Both the position numbers and the translations under genes were made by a program. Under the pieces are notes generated by a model that saw nothing but the letters and a program-made list of their open reading frames with translations, had not been told where the DNA came from and ran no database searches. Of a stretch of DNA of 64,000 nucleotides, positions 1 through 10,500 are shown piece after piece (position 1 is the first letter of the stretch; each line of letters opens with the position of its first letter). Source of the DNA: Roseofilum capinflatum BLCC-M114 (GTDB taxonomy: Bacteria > Cyanobacteriota > Cyanobacteriia > Cyanobacteriales > Desertifilaceae). The stretch spans positions 1 through 64,000 of the forward strand of contig NZ_JAQOSO010000013.1 of assembly GCF_030068505.1 (NCBI RefSeq), in the 5' to 3' direction.

Positions 1-56
1 ACGGAGCAGTTGAGTCAGATTGATACTCTATTTTATGATAGTTGGGGCGATCGCCT
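1..56. repeat. 56-bp direct repeat, copy 1
   Basis: This stretch reads the same as 1098..1153 and starts at the first base of the window, so it may be longer. The right-hand copy covers the first two bases and the upstream region of the minus-strand gene at 62..1099. By analogy this copy probably marks the 5' end of another minus-strand paralogue just outside the window. Both copies end in a HIP1 octamer. Confidence 0.9.
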
Positions 57-61
57 TTCAC

Positions 62-1099
62 TCAACTTTCCTCAGCCTCACCAGAACTCCCAAACCGCTC
101 CAATAGCTCCTCACGAGAAGCACTCAAACACAAAGGCATAAACTCATCGGGAGGACACTTCAGTAAAGCATCAATAATCCCCAAAAGCGCCTCATCCAAC
201 TCACCAAAGCGAGTCCTTAACAACGCTTCAATCATCAAGCGCTGTTGCTCAAGTCCTTGTTGAAGTCCTTGTTGAACCCCCTGCTCAAGTCCTTGTTGAA
301 GTCCTTGTTGAAGTCCTTGTTGAACTCCTTGTCGAAGTCCCCGTTGAAGTCCTTGTTGAACTCCCTGCTCAAGTCCTTGTCGAATTCCTTCTTGAATGGT
401 ATCTTCTCGCCATTTTATATACGCTGGTGATAATTCCATCATTAACTCCTGATCGTCTTCGTCTAGTTCTATTTTAGTGGCTACATTAATTCGCCATATC
501 CCCACTAGCTCTAATATATTTCGCCGTTGAGGATCTTCTCTGGGTAATTCCAGCACTTCCTGAATTGCCCTTTTCTGTGTTCCTCCTTTCCCTAACATCC
601 TTAACCATAGGGTTTCTGGGATTTCTGGCAATTGATTAATGGCAATAATCCCCGTTTGGTTAATTTGTGCGAGTCGATAGACTCCTGTATAGCCATACTC
701 AGTATTCTCCTTAGCACCTAATTCTTCCAATAGCTTCTTAGATGCTGTTGGCGTTAAAATCCATAATTGAGGCAATTGTTGTTCTTCAAGAGTCGGTTTT
801 TCCCGTTTAGCTTGACGCTGTAGCTCTCCATGAACATAGAAAAGTTTGAGAATACAACTGCGAATCTCTGAGTGACTCGGACAATTGCGATAAGGTTCTA
901 ATAAACAAGGTTTAGCCGCTAATTGAGAGAGTAAACCCAATGCTGGAGGGTTACTTGGGGGTTCTGGGGATGGCTGGAAAATCAGATCGATTTGCAGGGT
1001 TTCCCCTGAAATTTCTCGGCTAATTTCCACTGTTCCCAGGGGTTCAAGCAGTTCTTTGAGGTATTGCTTGGCAAATTGGTCGTGGGGTTGGCGTGTCAC
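62..1099 (-). CDS. PD-(D/E)XK-like (Rpn/DUF4351-type) protein with repeat-coded tail
   Basis: 345 residues, GTG start at 1099. The N-terminal half (about 1-200) has the look of the cyanobacterial Rpn/transposase-like PD-(D/E)XK nucleases: an acidic residue in QIDLIFQPSPEP, a conserved EPYRNCPSHSEIR segment and a strand LWILTPTA. Residues about 235-285 are a run of four-residue QQGL/EQGV units coded by 12-bp tandem repeats, probably a coiled coil or spacer. The C-terminal 50 residues resemble the DUF4351-type tail of this family (LLRTRFGELDEALL). Nuclease activity is inferred only; the catalytic lysine was not located with certainty. The flanking 56-bp direct repeats suggest a tandem paralogue to the left. 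Confidence 0.6.
   Translation of the reverse strand: MTRQPHDQFAKQYLKELLEPLGTVEISREISGETLQIDLIFQPSPEPPSNPPALGLLSQLAAKPCLLEPYRNCPSHSEIRSCILKLFYVHGELQRQAKREKPTLEEQQLPQLWILTPTASKKLLEELGAKENTEYGYTGVYRLAQINQTGIIAINQLPEIPETLWLRMLGKGGTQKRAIQEVLELPREDPQRRNILELVGIWRINVATKIELDEDDQELMMELSPAYIKWREDTIQEGIRQGLEQGVQQGLQRGLRQGVQQGLQQGLQQGLEQGVQQGLQQGLEQQRLMIEALLRTRFGELDEALLGIIDALLKCPPDEFMPLCLSASREELLERFGSSGEAEES
249..396. repeat. 12-bp tandem repeat inside coding sequence
   Basis: About twelve copies of a unit close to AAGTCCTTGTTG, with variants (CTGCTC, CTTGTC, CCCGTT). Each codes four residues (Q-x-G-L/V) of the minus-strand protein. The unit is a multiple of three, so gain or loss of copies changes the tail length without a frameshift. 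Confidence 0.9.
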
Positions 1100-1153
1100 G
1101 GAGCAGTTGAGTCAGATTGATACTCTATTTTATGATAGTTGGGGCGATCGCCT
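1098..1153. repeat. 56-bp direct repeat, copy 2
   Basis: Identical to bases 1..56. It overlaps the first two bases of the start codon of the minus-strand gene ending at 62 and supplies its upstream region, so it may carry that gene's promoter and leader. Confidence 0.9.
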
Positions 1154-1219
1154 CCTCATCCCACAACCAAGAGAGTCGCTATAATCTTCCCCGCCCTTCC
1201 CAACCCGCTTAAACCTTGA

Positions 1220-1290
1220 TATAATAGGAAATTGGCTTCCCTGTATTCCCGGCTAAAAGAGCCAAAAACCCGATCGCTCTCACCATCGGG
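1220..1290 (+). promoter_or_regulatory. putative pnp promoter and leader hairpin
   Basis: A consensus -10 box TATAAT lies at 1220-1225; no good -35 is visible 16-18 bases upstream. The leader carries a small hairpin (CCCGAT 1269-1274 pairing with ATCGGG 1285-1290, 10-base loop). In enterobacteria pnp is autoregulated through a leader stem-loop; whether this one acts similarly is speculation. Confidence 0.3.
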
Positions 1291-1359
1291 TAAACAACAA
1301 TGTTAGGATTGCCACAGAGAAGAAACGAAAAGAAGTGTCAATAAAAGGTAACGAATTGC

Positions 1360-3513
1360 ATGGTAGAGATAGACAAGTCAATATCCTTTGACGGACGGGA
1401 TATTCGGCTCAAAGTGGGAATTCTTGCGCCTCAAGCTGGTGGTTCAGTTCTGATCCAATCGGGAGATACAGCAGTATTAGTCACGGCAACTCGTGCCGAA
1501 GCACGGGAAGGAATCGATTTTCTACCCCTACTGGTTGACTATGAAGAGCGACTCTATGCTGCGGGACGAGTACCGGGTGGATTTTTGCGGCGAGAAGGAA
1601 AACCGTCAGAAAAAGCCATCTTAACCAGTCGCTTAATCGATCGCCCCCTGCGTCCCCTATTTCCTTCCTGGTTACGGGATGATATTCAAGTGGTAGCCAC
1701 TACCCTGTCCATGGATGACCGGGTTCCCCCCGATATTTTAGCCGTCACGGGGTCATCTCTAGCCGTGATGTTAGCCAAAATCCCCTTTAACGGGCCCATG
1801 GCGGCGGTGCGGGTAGGCTTAGTGGGCGATGATTTTGTGATTAACCCCACCTATACAGAAGTGGAAAATGGCGACCTCGACCTGGTGGTAGCTGGCTCTC
1901 CCGATGGCGTGATTATGGTGGAATCAGGGGCAAATCAACTCCCGGAACAAGATATCATCGAGGCGATCGATTTTGGGTATGAAGCCGTTTGTGACTTAAT
2001 TAATGCCCAACGGGAATTAATGGCGGAAATGGGCATCGATTTAGTCACCGAAGAACCGCCAGCAGAAGACCCCACCTTGACCAATTTTATTAGCGATCGC
2101 ACCACGGAGAAAATTAAAGGGGTTCTCTCCCAATACGACCTGGATAAACCCAGCCGCGATCGACTCCTGGACGAAATTAAAGAAACCGAAGTATCCTCGG
2201 CGATCGCCGAATTAGCTGAAGATGACCCCATTCGTCAAGCCGCAGAAGCCGATGAGAAGGCGATCGGCAAAACCTTCAAAAGCTTGACCAAGAAACTCAT
2301 GCGTCAGCAAATTGTGGATGAGGGAGTGCGCGTCGATGGGCGCAAACTTGATCAAGTCCGCCCCATCTCCTGCATGGTGGGACTCTTACCTCCCAGGGTT
2401 CACGGTAGCGCCCTTTTTAACCGAGGCCTCACCCAAGTGATGTCCATCGTTACCCTGGGAACCTCCGGCGATGCTCAAGAACTCGATGACCTGCATCCCG
2501 ATGCCCAAAAACGCTATATCCATCACTACAACTTCCCTCCCTACTCTGTGGGAGAAACCAAACCCATGCGATCGCCCGGTCGTCGGGAAATTGGCCACGG
2601 CGCTCTCGCAGAACGGGCCATCATGCCCATATTACCGCCAAAAGAAGACTTCCCCTACGTGATTCGGGTCGTCTCCGAAGTCCTCTCCTCCAACGGCTCC
2701 ACCTCCATGGGATCGGTCTGTGGTTCAACTCTGAGCCTCATGGATGCCGGTGTCCCCATTTTGAAGCCCGTCAGTGGGGCAGCCATGGGTCTGATTAAAG
2801 AAGGAGATGAAGTCCGCATCCTGACCGATATCCAAGGGATCGAAGACTTTCTCGGTGATATGGACTTTAAGGTAGCCGGTACAGACTCCGGAATTACCGC
2901 CCTGCAACTGGATATGAAAATCACAGGATTGCCCGTAACCATAATTGCGGATGCCATCAAACAAGCCAAACCCGCTCGGCTACATATCCTAGAAAACATG
3001 CTCTCTACCCTCAGCACCCCTCGCGAAAGTTTATCCTCCTATGCTCCTCGGTTAATTAGTTTCAAAATTGACCCAGAAAAAATTGGTTTGGTGATTGGCC
3101 CTGGAGGAAAAACCATCAAAGGCATTACCGAACAAACCGGAGCCAAAGTCGATATCGAGGATAGCGGCACGGTCATGGTCTACAGCTTGGATGCCGAAAA
3201 AGCCCAACAAGCCCAGTACCTGATTGAAAGCATGACTAAAACCCTCACAGCAGGGGATGTCTATCTGGGTAAAGTCACTCGCATTATTCCCATTGGCGCA
3301 TTTGTAGAATTATTTCCCGGTAAAGAAGGGATGATCCATATTTCCCAGTTGGAAGATCGACGAGTGGGTAAAGTCGAAGATGTGGTCGCTGTCGGTGATG
3401 AAGTGATTGTTAAAGTCCGTGAAATTGATAATCGAGGACGCATCAATCTTACCCGTTTGGGGATTCATCCAGAGGAAGCAGAAAAAGCGAGAAAAGACGT
3501 TAAATCGTTTTAG
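1360..3513 (+). CDS. pnp: polyribonucleotide nucleotidyltransferase (PNPase)
   Basis: 717 residues, the usual length. PNPase degrades RNA 3' to 5' phosphorolytically, and in cyanobacteria it also makes heteropolymeric 3' tails. The order is that of the family: two RNase PH cores (about 1-220 and 315-540, with the second-core signatures FNRGLTQ and [14 protein letters not shown]), then a KH domain (about 560-615, IGPGGKTIK) and an S1 domain (about 625-695, [15 protein letters not shown]). The start ATG has an AAAGGTAA Shine-Dalgarno sequence about 8 bases upstream. It appears to be monocistronic; the next gene lies 154 bases on. Confidence 0.97.
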   Translation: MVEIDKSISFDGRDIRLKVGILAPQAGGSVLIQSGDTAVLVTATRAEAREGIDFLPLLVDYEERLYAAGRVPGGFLRREGKPSEKAILTSRLIDRPLRPLFPSWLRDDIQVVATTLSMDDRVPPDILAVTGSSLAVMLAKIPFNGPMAAVRVGLVGDDFVINPTYTEVENGDLDLVVAGSPDGVIMVESGANQLPEQDIIEAIDFGYEAVCDLINAQRELMAEMGIDLVTEEPPAEDPTLTNFISDRTTEKIKGVLSQYDLDKPSRDRLLDEIKETEVSSAIAELAEDDPIRQAAEADEKAIGKTFKSLTKKLMRQQIVDEGVRVDGRKLDQVRPISCMVGLLPPRVHGSALFNRGLTQVMSIVTLGTSGDAQELDDLHPDAQKRYIHHYNFPPYSVGETKPMRSPGRREIGHGALAERAIMPILPPKEDFPYVIRVVSEVLSSNGSTSMGSVCGSTLSLMDAGVPILKPVSGAAMGLIKEGDEVRILTDIQGIEDFLGDMDFKVAGTDSGITALQLDMKITGLPVTIIADAIKQAKPARLHILENMLSTLSTPRESLSSYAPRLISFKIDPEKIGLVIGPGGKTIKGITEQTGAKVDIEDSGTVMVYSLDAEKAQQAQYLIESMTKTLTAGDVYLGKVTRIIPIGAFVELFPGKEGMIHISQLEDRRVGKVEDVVAVGDEVIVKVREIDNRGRINLTRLGIHPEEAEKARKDVKSF

Positions 3514-3667
3514 CGCTCGATCATCGCCACTGTTGCTTGTCAACCCTCGATAGTCAACCGTTCATTGGGTATGGGAGGAACTGTAGAGAAGACGTTTCGG
3601 CTGCTGGCCGACCTAAAAAGCAACTTATCCTGACTCGGATACTCAACGCTGTCAAAGAAAGAGAAAA

Positions 3668-4771
3668 GTGTTGTTCGTATCTGCTGCTATGAGTCACCAT
3701 GGTTTATTGGCCCTCAGTCTACTGGCCCAAGGGACAGTAGCCGATCTGGGCGACGGACTTCTCACCGTTCCCAAAATTGATGAACTAGATCCTCCCGTAC
3801 CCCAAGCATTCTCTGAACAGTCTTGGGCACAAATCGTTGAAGAAGTGTTGGACGATTTGCCCAAGGTTGATGAGTTTCAACCCCGGTTTAGCTCTGTGGA
3901 AACTTGGGTCTCTAAGTCAGATTTAAATCAATTTGAGCCGTTCCCTTCCTTCTCTCCTCAACTCCCGAAAGCCCCTGCGCCCCTTCCTTGGCGACCGGTA
4001 TCGGGAATGCAACTCTATCAACAACGACTAGCAGCCTTGCAAGCGGGTCAAATCTATACTCGTCTGCCTGCTGATAGTTTTGCCGATCGCTGGGCAAAAG
4101 CCACCCAACACCCCACCCATCAACAATGGCAAGGGTTATTAGAGCTAGAAGCTAAGGCGATCGCCACCGGTCAAGGAACAAATCGCCTCAATGTCTTAGT
4201 GGGAGACTCCCTCAGCGTCTGGTTTCCCCATGACCAACTCCCCCCAGGCAAATTATGGCTCAATCAAAGTGTGTCCGGAGAAGCCACCCGGCACATTCTC
4301 AAACGGTTGCATTTTCTCAACCCCACCCAACCCGATCGCATCTTTGTCCTAGCTGGGATTAATGATTTACGTCAGGGAGTCACCGATGAGGTGATTATGC
4401 AAAACTGGCGCACCCTGGTGCAAACCTTGCGTCAAAACCATCCCCGCTCAGAAATCGTTCTCCAGTCCCTATTACCCACCCGGTTAGCCGCTATTCCTAA
4501 TGAGCGTATTCGTCACCTCAATGGGCATTTAGCGGCGATCGCCCATCAACAAGGAGCCACCTATCTCAATCTCTATCCCCTATTTACCGACGACCAAGGC
4601 AACCTCGATCGCCACTTGACCACCGATGGCATTCACCTGAGTCACCAGGGTTACACCATTTGGCAACAAGCTCTCACCGACTATGAAAATCCGCAACGCT
4701 TAGATCGAAGCTATCATGCCACCAATGTAGATGGGGAGATGGGGAGATGGAGGAAGCCCCATAAGTTATGA
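3668..4771 (+). CDS. SGNH/GDSL-family hydrolase
   Basis: 367 residues from GTG 3668; a TTG at 3671 or ATG at 3689 are alternatives, but only the upstream starts have a purine-rich stretch before them. The C-terminal half (about 170-345) is an SGNH hydrolase: block I VLVGDSLSVW with the nucleophile Ser, block III AGINDLRQG, block V TDGIHLSHQGY with the Asp/His pair. The N-terminal third is proline-rich, and its short hydrophobic stretch (HHGLLALSLLAQG) could be a weak signal peptide. The substrate (acyl or acetyl ester, lipid or glycan) cannot be told from the sequence. Confidence 0.8.
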   Translation: MLFVSAAMSHHGLLALSLLAQGTVADLGDGLLTVPKIDELDPPVPQAFSEQSWAQIVEEVLDDLPKVDEFQPRFSSVETWVSKSDLNQFEPFPSFSPQLPKAPAPLPWRPVSGMQLYQQRLAALQAGQIYTRLPADSFADRWAKATQHPTHQQWQGLLELEAKAIATGQGTNRLNVLVGDSLSVWFPHDQLPPGKLWLNQSVSGEATRHILKRLHFLNPTQPDRIFVLAGINDLRQGVTDEVIMQNWRTLVQTLRQNHPRSEIVLQSLLPTRLAAIPNERIRHLNGHLAAIAHQQGATYLNLYPLFTDDQGNLDRHLTTDGIHLSHQGYTIWQQALTDYENPQRLDRSYHATNVDGEMGRWRKPHKL

Positions 4772-4823
4772 CCCATAGCAATTCACCTATGCTATCATAT
4801 AGATGGTGTATAGATGCTGTGCC

Positions 4824-5120
4824 ATGACTTCCAAACGCAAGTTAGTCACCTTTAAGACCGACGAAAAGCTCTGGAAAGACTTCAAAGCCGTTTGTGGCAA
4901 AACGACAGCGACAGAAGCGTTTATCAGCTTTATGGTTCGCTGTGTCGAACAGGGGGCACTGCCCTCCAATCAACCCACCCCCGAACAGCACGCAGCCCTA
5001 GAGCAACGGGTTACCACCTTAGAAACTCTGGTCATTCAAGGGCAGGAACAACTCTCACAGTTGACCCAAGACATCAATCAAATTCAAACTCATTTGGCGG
5101 GTGATTTGTCCGAAAAATAA
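4824..5120 (+). CDS. small protein, RHH-like N-terminus and coiled coil
   Basis: 98 residues from ATG 4824 (an in-frame GTG lies further up at 4803). The N-terminus, KRKLVTFKTDEKLWKDFKAV, has the alternating strand-then-helix look of ribbon-helix-helix DNA-binding or mobilisation proteins. Residues about 55-95 form a predicted coiled coil (LEQRVTTLETLVIQGQEQL). The stop codon lies 28 bases before the start of the next gene, so the two are probably cotranscribed. Function unknown; the DNA-binding suggestion is inference. Confidence 0.6.
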   Translation: MTSKRKLVTFKTDEKLWKDFKAVCGKTTATEAFISFMVRCVEQGALPSNQPTPEQHAALEQRVTTLETLVIQGQEQLSQLTQDINQIQTHLAGDLSEK

Positions 5121-5147
5121 GTGCAGTTAATAAAGGAGTTTAAAACC

Positions 5148-6071
5148 ATGCTGACTAGCGAACAACGTATTTTAGTGGTCTACAATATTTTAAGCGATTT
5201 AGAAACCCTCTTAGCTCTTTTGCAAGAGAGTGGTTATCCAGTCCAAACCCTATCCTATAGACAGGGAAGATCTACCAAAACCTTGAAAGATCCCCCTGAT
5301 TTAATCTTGATCGATCGCCGGGGTGAGCATCCAGCCGATCTCGCTGGCATCGAGTCCTTATGTCGTCAAGCTGTCAATGAATCCATTCCGATGCTGGCAA
5401 TGACCACCCTAGAAGATTTAATGGATCATTATTCTTTTTATCGCGATCATCAAATCGATTATATACTCTACACCTTTGAAGCCGAAGAATTATTATCGCG
5501 GTTAGAAACCCATCTACAAGTTTCCGATCAATTCCAAGACATTCAGCCCCAAGAAGAACAGGGTCATTTCCTTTCTGCGATCGCCGATTACCAACCCCTA
5601 CAACTCACCTGGATCGATCGTCTCAATCATGAGATTCGCACGCCCTTGCATGGTATTTTAGGTCATGTGCAAATGCTCTATAGCGAGTCAGATCTAACAC
5701 CACAACAACACTCTCACTTACGCATGATTGAAACCTGTAGTCATCAGGTTTTGGAAAGTATGCATCGGATACTTAATCCTACGGATCGGGAAAATTTTAG
5801 GGAAGGTCAGATTTCAGATTCTCAACCCTCAGCAGACGCTCCTTTAGATGCTTCCCAGGTTCCTCCGAGTCATGAACTGATGACCCTATATCAGGCGGCT
5901 CAAATTGGGGATATTGAGGTGATTGAGGAAGAAAGTTGGCGGCTCAAACGTTTGAATCCTGGTTATTCCCGGTTTGCCGATCGCATTCTAGAGTTGGCCC
6001 AACGGTTTGAAGACCGGGCGATCCTGAAGCTGATTTGCCAATGTACTCCCCTAGAAAAACGGGTCAGTTAA
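5148..6071 (+). CDS. receiver-like/HisKA protein lacking an ATPase domain
   Basis: 307 residues from ATG 5148, preceded by TAAAGGAG; an in-frame upstream GTG (5121) is less likely. Residues about 1-125 look like a receiver domain (RILVVYNILSDLETLLALL, LILIDRRG), but the usual acidic pocket is poorly conserved. A dimerisation/phosphoacceptor helix follows (LNHEIRTPLHGILGHVQML). No N, G1 or G2 box of a HATPase domain follows; instead the protein goes straight to a C-terminal helical segment like that found at the end of cyanobacterial hybrid kinases (compare the tail of 38054..39535). It could be phosphorylated in trans, act as a decoy, or be an internally deleted kinase. Confidence 0.7.
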   Translation: MLTSEQRILVVYNILSDLETLLALLQESGYPVQTLSYRQGRSTKTLKDPPDLILIDRRGEHPADLAGIESLCRQAVNESIPMLAMTTLEDLMDHYSFYRDHQIDYILYTFEAEELLSRLETHLQVSDQFQDIQPQEEQGHFLSAIADYQPLQLTWIDRLNHEIRTPLHGILGHVQMLYSESDLTPQQHSHLRMIETCSHQVLESMHRILNPTDRENFREGQISDSQPSADAPLDASQVPPSHELMTLYQAAQIGDIEVIEEESWRLKRLNPGYSRFADRILELAQRFEDRAILKLICQCTPLEKRVS

Positions 6072-6101
6072 GCGGTGAGACCTGGGAGTTAGGATTGGGC
6101 A

Positions 6102-6695
6102 TCAAGGGGAAAATAAACAAGGCTGTTGTATCGCGTTTTTGAGTAACTTTTGATACTCTGAATTTGTGATGATATAAGCGCCGAATCGGGCTAAGTGGGG
6201 ATTCATCATTTGCGCGTCGAAAAGCAGAAAGTGGCGATCGCGCAACCACTCCACTAATTTAACCATGGCTACTTTAGAACCATCGGGAATGCGAAAAAAC
6301 ATGGATTCCCCAATAAACGCTCCCCCAATAGCCAGGCCTAAAATGCCTCCAGCTAGAGTATCCTCTTGCCAGGTTTCAAAACTATGGGCCCATCCAGCGC
6401 GGTGGAGAGCGTAATAAATGGTTTTCAGTTCTGGGGAAATCCAGGTGGAGGGGCGATCGGCACACCCTTCGACAACGGCTTCAAAATCGCGGTTAATGGC
6501 AACGGAAAAGCGGTTTTGATTCAGAACTCGTTGCAGGGATTTCGGATATCGGAAGCGATCGTCGAGGGGGATTAGGGTACGAGCATTACTCGAATACCAG
6601 CCTAGAGTTGAGGAACCTTCTTCATCCTCATCATCAGCCATCAAGAACAAGCCTTGGCGATACCCGTCAATAATTAAGGGGATATCATAATCCAT
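6102..6695 (-). CDS. aat: leucyl/phenylalanyl-tRNA--protein transferase
   Basis: 197 residues, the short form usual in cyanobacteria. Aat adds Leu or Phe from aminoacyl-tRNA to N-terminal Arg/Lys of proteins, making N-degrons for ClpS/ClpAP-type proteolysis. Family features are visible: YRQGLFLM near the N-terminus, [20 protein letters not shown], a central [10 protein letters not shown](Q)[24 protein letters not shown] block, and [14 protein letters not shown], corresponding to the D-x-Q-x-x-x-x-H-L-x-S/R-x-G signature. An acidic insertion ([10 protein letters not shown]) lies where others read MA..D. It is divergent from the gene at 6753. Confidence 0.93.
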   Translation of the reverse strand: MDYDIPLIIDGYRQGLFLMADDEDEEGSSTLGWYSSNARTLIPLDDRFRYPKSLQRVLNQNRFSVAINRDFEAVVEGCADRPSTWISPELKTIYYALHRAGWAHSFETWQEDTLAGGILGLAIGGAFIGESMFFRIPDGSKVAMVKLVEWLRDRHFLLFDAQMMNPHLARFGAYIITNSEYQKLLKNAIQQPCLFSP

Positions 6696-6752
6696 AATAG
6701 TTTATTATAATGCATCAATCTGAAGGTAACAGCAGAGCTACCATGAACTTCT

Positions 6753-7085
6753 ATGACTGAACCGATTCAACCCATTACCCTACCTCTGGCTGAAGATGCC
6801 CAACAGGAGGGCAAATGGTTACAGAAAAACCTGCATCAGTGGCTCGATCGAGAGTTTCTACCGGAACCAGTCAATCATGAGATTGCCCAACGAGCCACCC
6901 AAGTTTATGTACGACATCGATTGGAAGGGGAAACGGATTTGGGTTCCCTGGTAATTGCGATTGTCACTGAAATGCAGGGATTTGATTTTTCCGAAAGCTT
7001 TTATGGCGAATTTGCGATCGCCAATGCAGTTAGCGATTTATTACTCCAAAGTCTAGGTATTGATACGTGCTGCGGCCAAGGCTAG
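6753..7085 (+). CDS. conserved cyanobacterial hypothetical protein
   Basis: 110 residues, mostly helical, no membrane segment. The N-terminal half is rich in charged helices (WLQKNLHQWLDREFLPEPVNHEIAQRATQVYVRHR) and the C-terminus ends in CCGQG. I do not recognise a functional domain. The gene is divergent from aat and convergent with rpsN, with a hairpin terminator starting at its stop codon. Confidence 0.7.
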   Translation: MTEPIQPITLPLAEDAQQEGKWLQKNLHQWLDREFLPEPVNHEIAQRATQVYVRHRLEGETDLGSLVIAIVTEMQGFDFSESFYGEFAIANAVSDLLLQSLGIDTCCGQG

Positions 7086-7105
7086 GGATTGTCTGGCAAT
7101 CCCTA
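7083..7105. terminator. hairpin between convergent genes
   Basis: TAGGGATTG (7083-7091) pairs with CAATCCCTA (7097-7105) around a TCTGG loop. The first arm includes the stop codon of the plus-strand gene, and rpsN ends 8 bases further on, so it probably works for both directions although the U-tracts are short. Confidence 0.6.
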
Positions 7106-7112
7106 TCTTCCT

Positions 7113-7415
7113 CTACCAACTGGATTTGACTACACCGGGCAAGAGTCCCTCGTGAGCCATTTCCCGAATCATATGGCGAGATAGGCCAAAATCGCGGTAA
7201 TATCCTCTGGGACGACCGGTCGCCCAACAGCGATTACGCAAACGACTAGGAGCGCTATTGCGGGGCAGACGTTGGATTTGACGATGGATCTCAAACTTCT
7301 CCCCTGGATCGTCAGCTTTACGGAACTGCTCAATTAACTCTTGGCGCTTTTGAGCATACTTCTGTACTAATCGTTGACGGTTCTTTTCCCGCTCAATCAT
7401 ACCCTTTTTAGCCAT
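7113..7415 (-). CDS. rpsN: 30S ribosomal protein S14
   Basis: 100 residues from ATG 7415 (a longer ORF begins at 7481, but [13 protein letters not shown] is the canonical start). This is the long, zinc-free cyanobacterial and plastid type S14, which sits in the head of the 30S subunit. The C-terminal signature [27 protein letters not shown] is intact apart from the usual variation. It is outside any ribosomal operon here, which is normal for cyanobacteria. Confidence 0.97.
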   Translation of the reverse strand: MAKKGMIEREKNRQRLVQKYAQKRQELIEQFRKADDPGEKFEIHRQIQRLPRNSAPSRLRNRCWATGRPRGYYRDFGLSRHMIREMAHEGLLPGVVKSSW

Positions 7416-7504
7416 GGGTAATTTATTCACCTCTGTTCTAAAGACACCATTCTTCATTATAGCATAATTTCCAGTCTGCAAACCAGAGACTGATTAAAAC
7501 TTTT

Positions 7505-10500
7505 CTATTCCTTATTCCCTAATGGCTTGATGGGAATTTTAATCACGAATTCAGTCCCTTTTCCGGGTTCAGAAAAACAATCAATGAACCCTCCATGTTT
7601 TTCCACCACAATCTGATAACTAATAGACATCCCTAAGCCAGTTCCTTTACCTACGGGTTTCGTCGTAAAAAACGGATCAAACAATCGGCGTTTCACCTCT
7701 TCTGCCATCCCCTGGCCATTGTCTTGAATGCGAATAACCACATGGGGAACCTTCCAATCATCGAGTTTTCCCATTTCGGTTGTAATCGTAATTTGTCTTG
7801 GATCGTCTCGATTTTCTAGAGCGTCAATCCCATTACTAATAATATTCATGAACACTTGGTTGAGCTGACTGGCATGACATTCAACCTTGGGTAGCTCTCC
7901 ATAGTTTTTAATGATTTCAATGCCACCAAATGAGCCTTTCGCTTTCAGGCGATGCTGCAAAATTAGCAACGTATTATCAATTCCTTCATCAATTTCAACC
8001 CGTTTCATTTCCGCTTCATCTAACCGGGAGAAGTTCCGCAGAGATAGTACAATTTGACTAATGCGATCGGCTCCAACTTGCATTGACTCTAGCATTTTGG
8101 GTAAATCTTCCCGAAGGAAATCGATATCAATTTCTTCGGCTTCCTCTGCAATTTCTTCATCGGGTTCTGGATAGTGTTGCTGATAGAGGTCTAAGAGTCC
8201 TAAGAGGTCTTCAATATAATTACTGGTGTGTAGCAAGTTGCCATTAATAAAGTTCACGGGATTATTAATTTCATGGGCAATTCCTGCTACCATTTGCCCT
8301 AAACCCGACATTTTTTCTGTTTGTACTAACTGGGCTTGAGTTTGCTTGAGTTTCTTCAGGGTTTGTTCTAATTGTTGGGCTTGGGCTTGGGCATGAAACG
8401 CTGCGGCACGGGTTTGGGTATAGAGTTCGGATTGGTCAATGGCGATCGCCAGTTGGTCGCAGGCCGCTCGCAACAGATCGACCTCACTCTCCGTCCAGAC
8501 TCGTGATTTGTGACATTGACTACACAATATAGCCCCTAATTGACCCGTGTGGGTTTGCAGGGGAACCAATAATTGTGAGGTAATACCAAATTGAGCTAAT
8601 AACTCTTGATGATAGGGATGTTCCTCGCTATTGATGCGGGTATCATCGATGCGGAAAATTTCCAAAGACTGAAATTTTTCTATCAACTCATCTATTTCAG
8701 CAATGGAATACTCTCCTAATAAGGTGGGCAAATCTCGCTCTTGAGCTTCATGGGTAATGGTGAGAATTGGTGGATGGTCGATTTGAGTCTCTTTTCCAGG
8801 TAAAATACACCAGAGAAAATGACAGCGATCGATTTGCAAAAGATTGCGAATTTCATGGACGGCGGTATCTAAAATGGTATTGAGGTCTAAGGATTTACGA
8901 ATTTGACTGGCTAACCCAAATAATAAGCCTTCTCGACGACTAATTAATTCGGTTCTGGCCCAAGAACGGTCAATGGCCAGGGCGATCGCATCGGAAATCC
9001 AGGCTAACATCTGATAGAGTTCTTCGCTGAAGGGATGGCGGCCGAGGACTGCTAATACTCCCAGCAGTCGCTCTTCCACAATTAAGGGATATCCGGCAAA
9101 GGCTTGAATATGGTGGTCAGAAATCCAAGCTGGAGCGCCAATGCAGACATCATTGGCAGTCTGATTGGTACAGTAAGCCTGTTGGCGGGTAGCGATAAAG
9201 CCAATCACGGAAATGCCTAATGGAATTCTAGCCTGTAGGGGATCGGTGAGGGTAATCGGCCCGGATAAGGCTTGTAATTCTAACATTTGTGTTTGGGCAT
9301 CAAATGTCCAAATTCTAGCGCCAATGGCTCCGAGTTGGTCAATTAAAATTTGGGTGCAGCGATCTAGAAGGGCGGGTAAATCTCCTCCTTGTCCCAGGGT
9401 TTTTCCTACTTCAGCCGCTAAAGTAGACAGTTGCGATCGCTCCAATAAAGCTGCTTCTGCTTGTTTGCGCTCGGAAATATCGCGGATGGAAATCGATAAT
9501 CCCTCTGTGTAGGGATAGATCCCTACTTCTAACCACCCGGACAAACTGGAATTAAAAGTTTCTAGATGCTGGGCTTTTTGCTCAACTATCGCTTGGTTAC
9601 ATTCGGGTTTTAATATTTTTTGCCAAACTTCTGGTAATAAATCCCATAAAGGTTGTCCTAAAACTTTTTTATGTTCTGGAAATAAAAGCCGTTGAGCTTG
9701 GAGATTGATATAAGTGATATGATTGTTTCGATCGACTGTTAATAGGGAATCGCTGATACTTTCTAAGATTTTCGTGATTTTTTCGGCCTGTTTTTCAAAG
9801 CCGGCTTGGGTATCTTGGCGCTCGGTAATATCGCGAGAAACGGTAATCAGTTCTTGCAGTTCCTGAGTTTGGGGATCGTATAAGCGACCAATGGTGGTTT
9901 CAAACCATAAATAATGACCCTGTTTATGGGCCATGCGATAGGTTAGGGTACGAATATCGGTGGGATCGAGAAGCCGTTGACCGGCTTTTTGTAAGCTTTG
10001 TAAATCTTGGGGATGGAATAAGTCTTCGACGTGGGTTCCGAGCAGCTCTTGGGGGGTATAACCGAGTAAGCTTTCACAAGCGGGGGAGGCATACAAACAA
10101 ATCCCTTGGGGACTATAACGAGCGATTAAGTCTCGCGTTTTTTCGGTCATGATCCGGTAGCGAGCTTCGCTTTCTTGAAGCTGGGCTTCTATTTGTTTGC
10201 GATCGCTAATATCCATAAGTAGCCCATCCCAAATGATGCTGCCATCGCTCTCTAGGGTGGGTTGGGAAGCGCCTTGTAGCCAGCACATTCCTTTTTGAGG
10301 ATGCAACCATCTGCCTTCCCACTTCCAAGGGGCGAGTTGGTCGGCTGACTGTTGAATGGTGTCTTGAAAATGGGGTTGGTCTTCTGGATGTACCCGGTCT
10401 AAGATCAGATCTGCGTCCTGTTGAATCATGGCTCCATCAAATCCAAATACCTGGAAACAACTGGGACTGATGTAGGGAAAGCTGGCTTTTCCTTCGGCAG

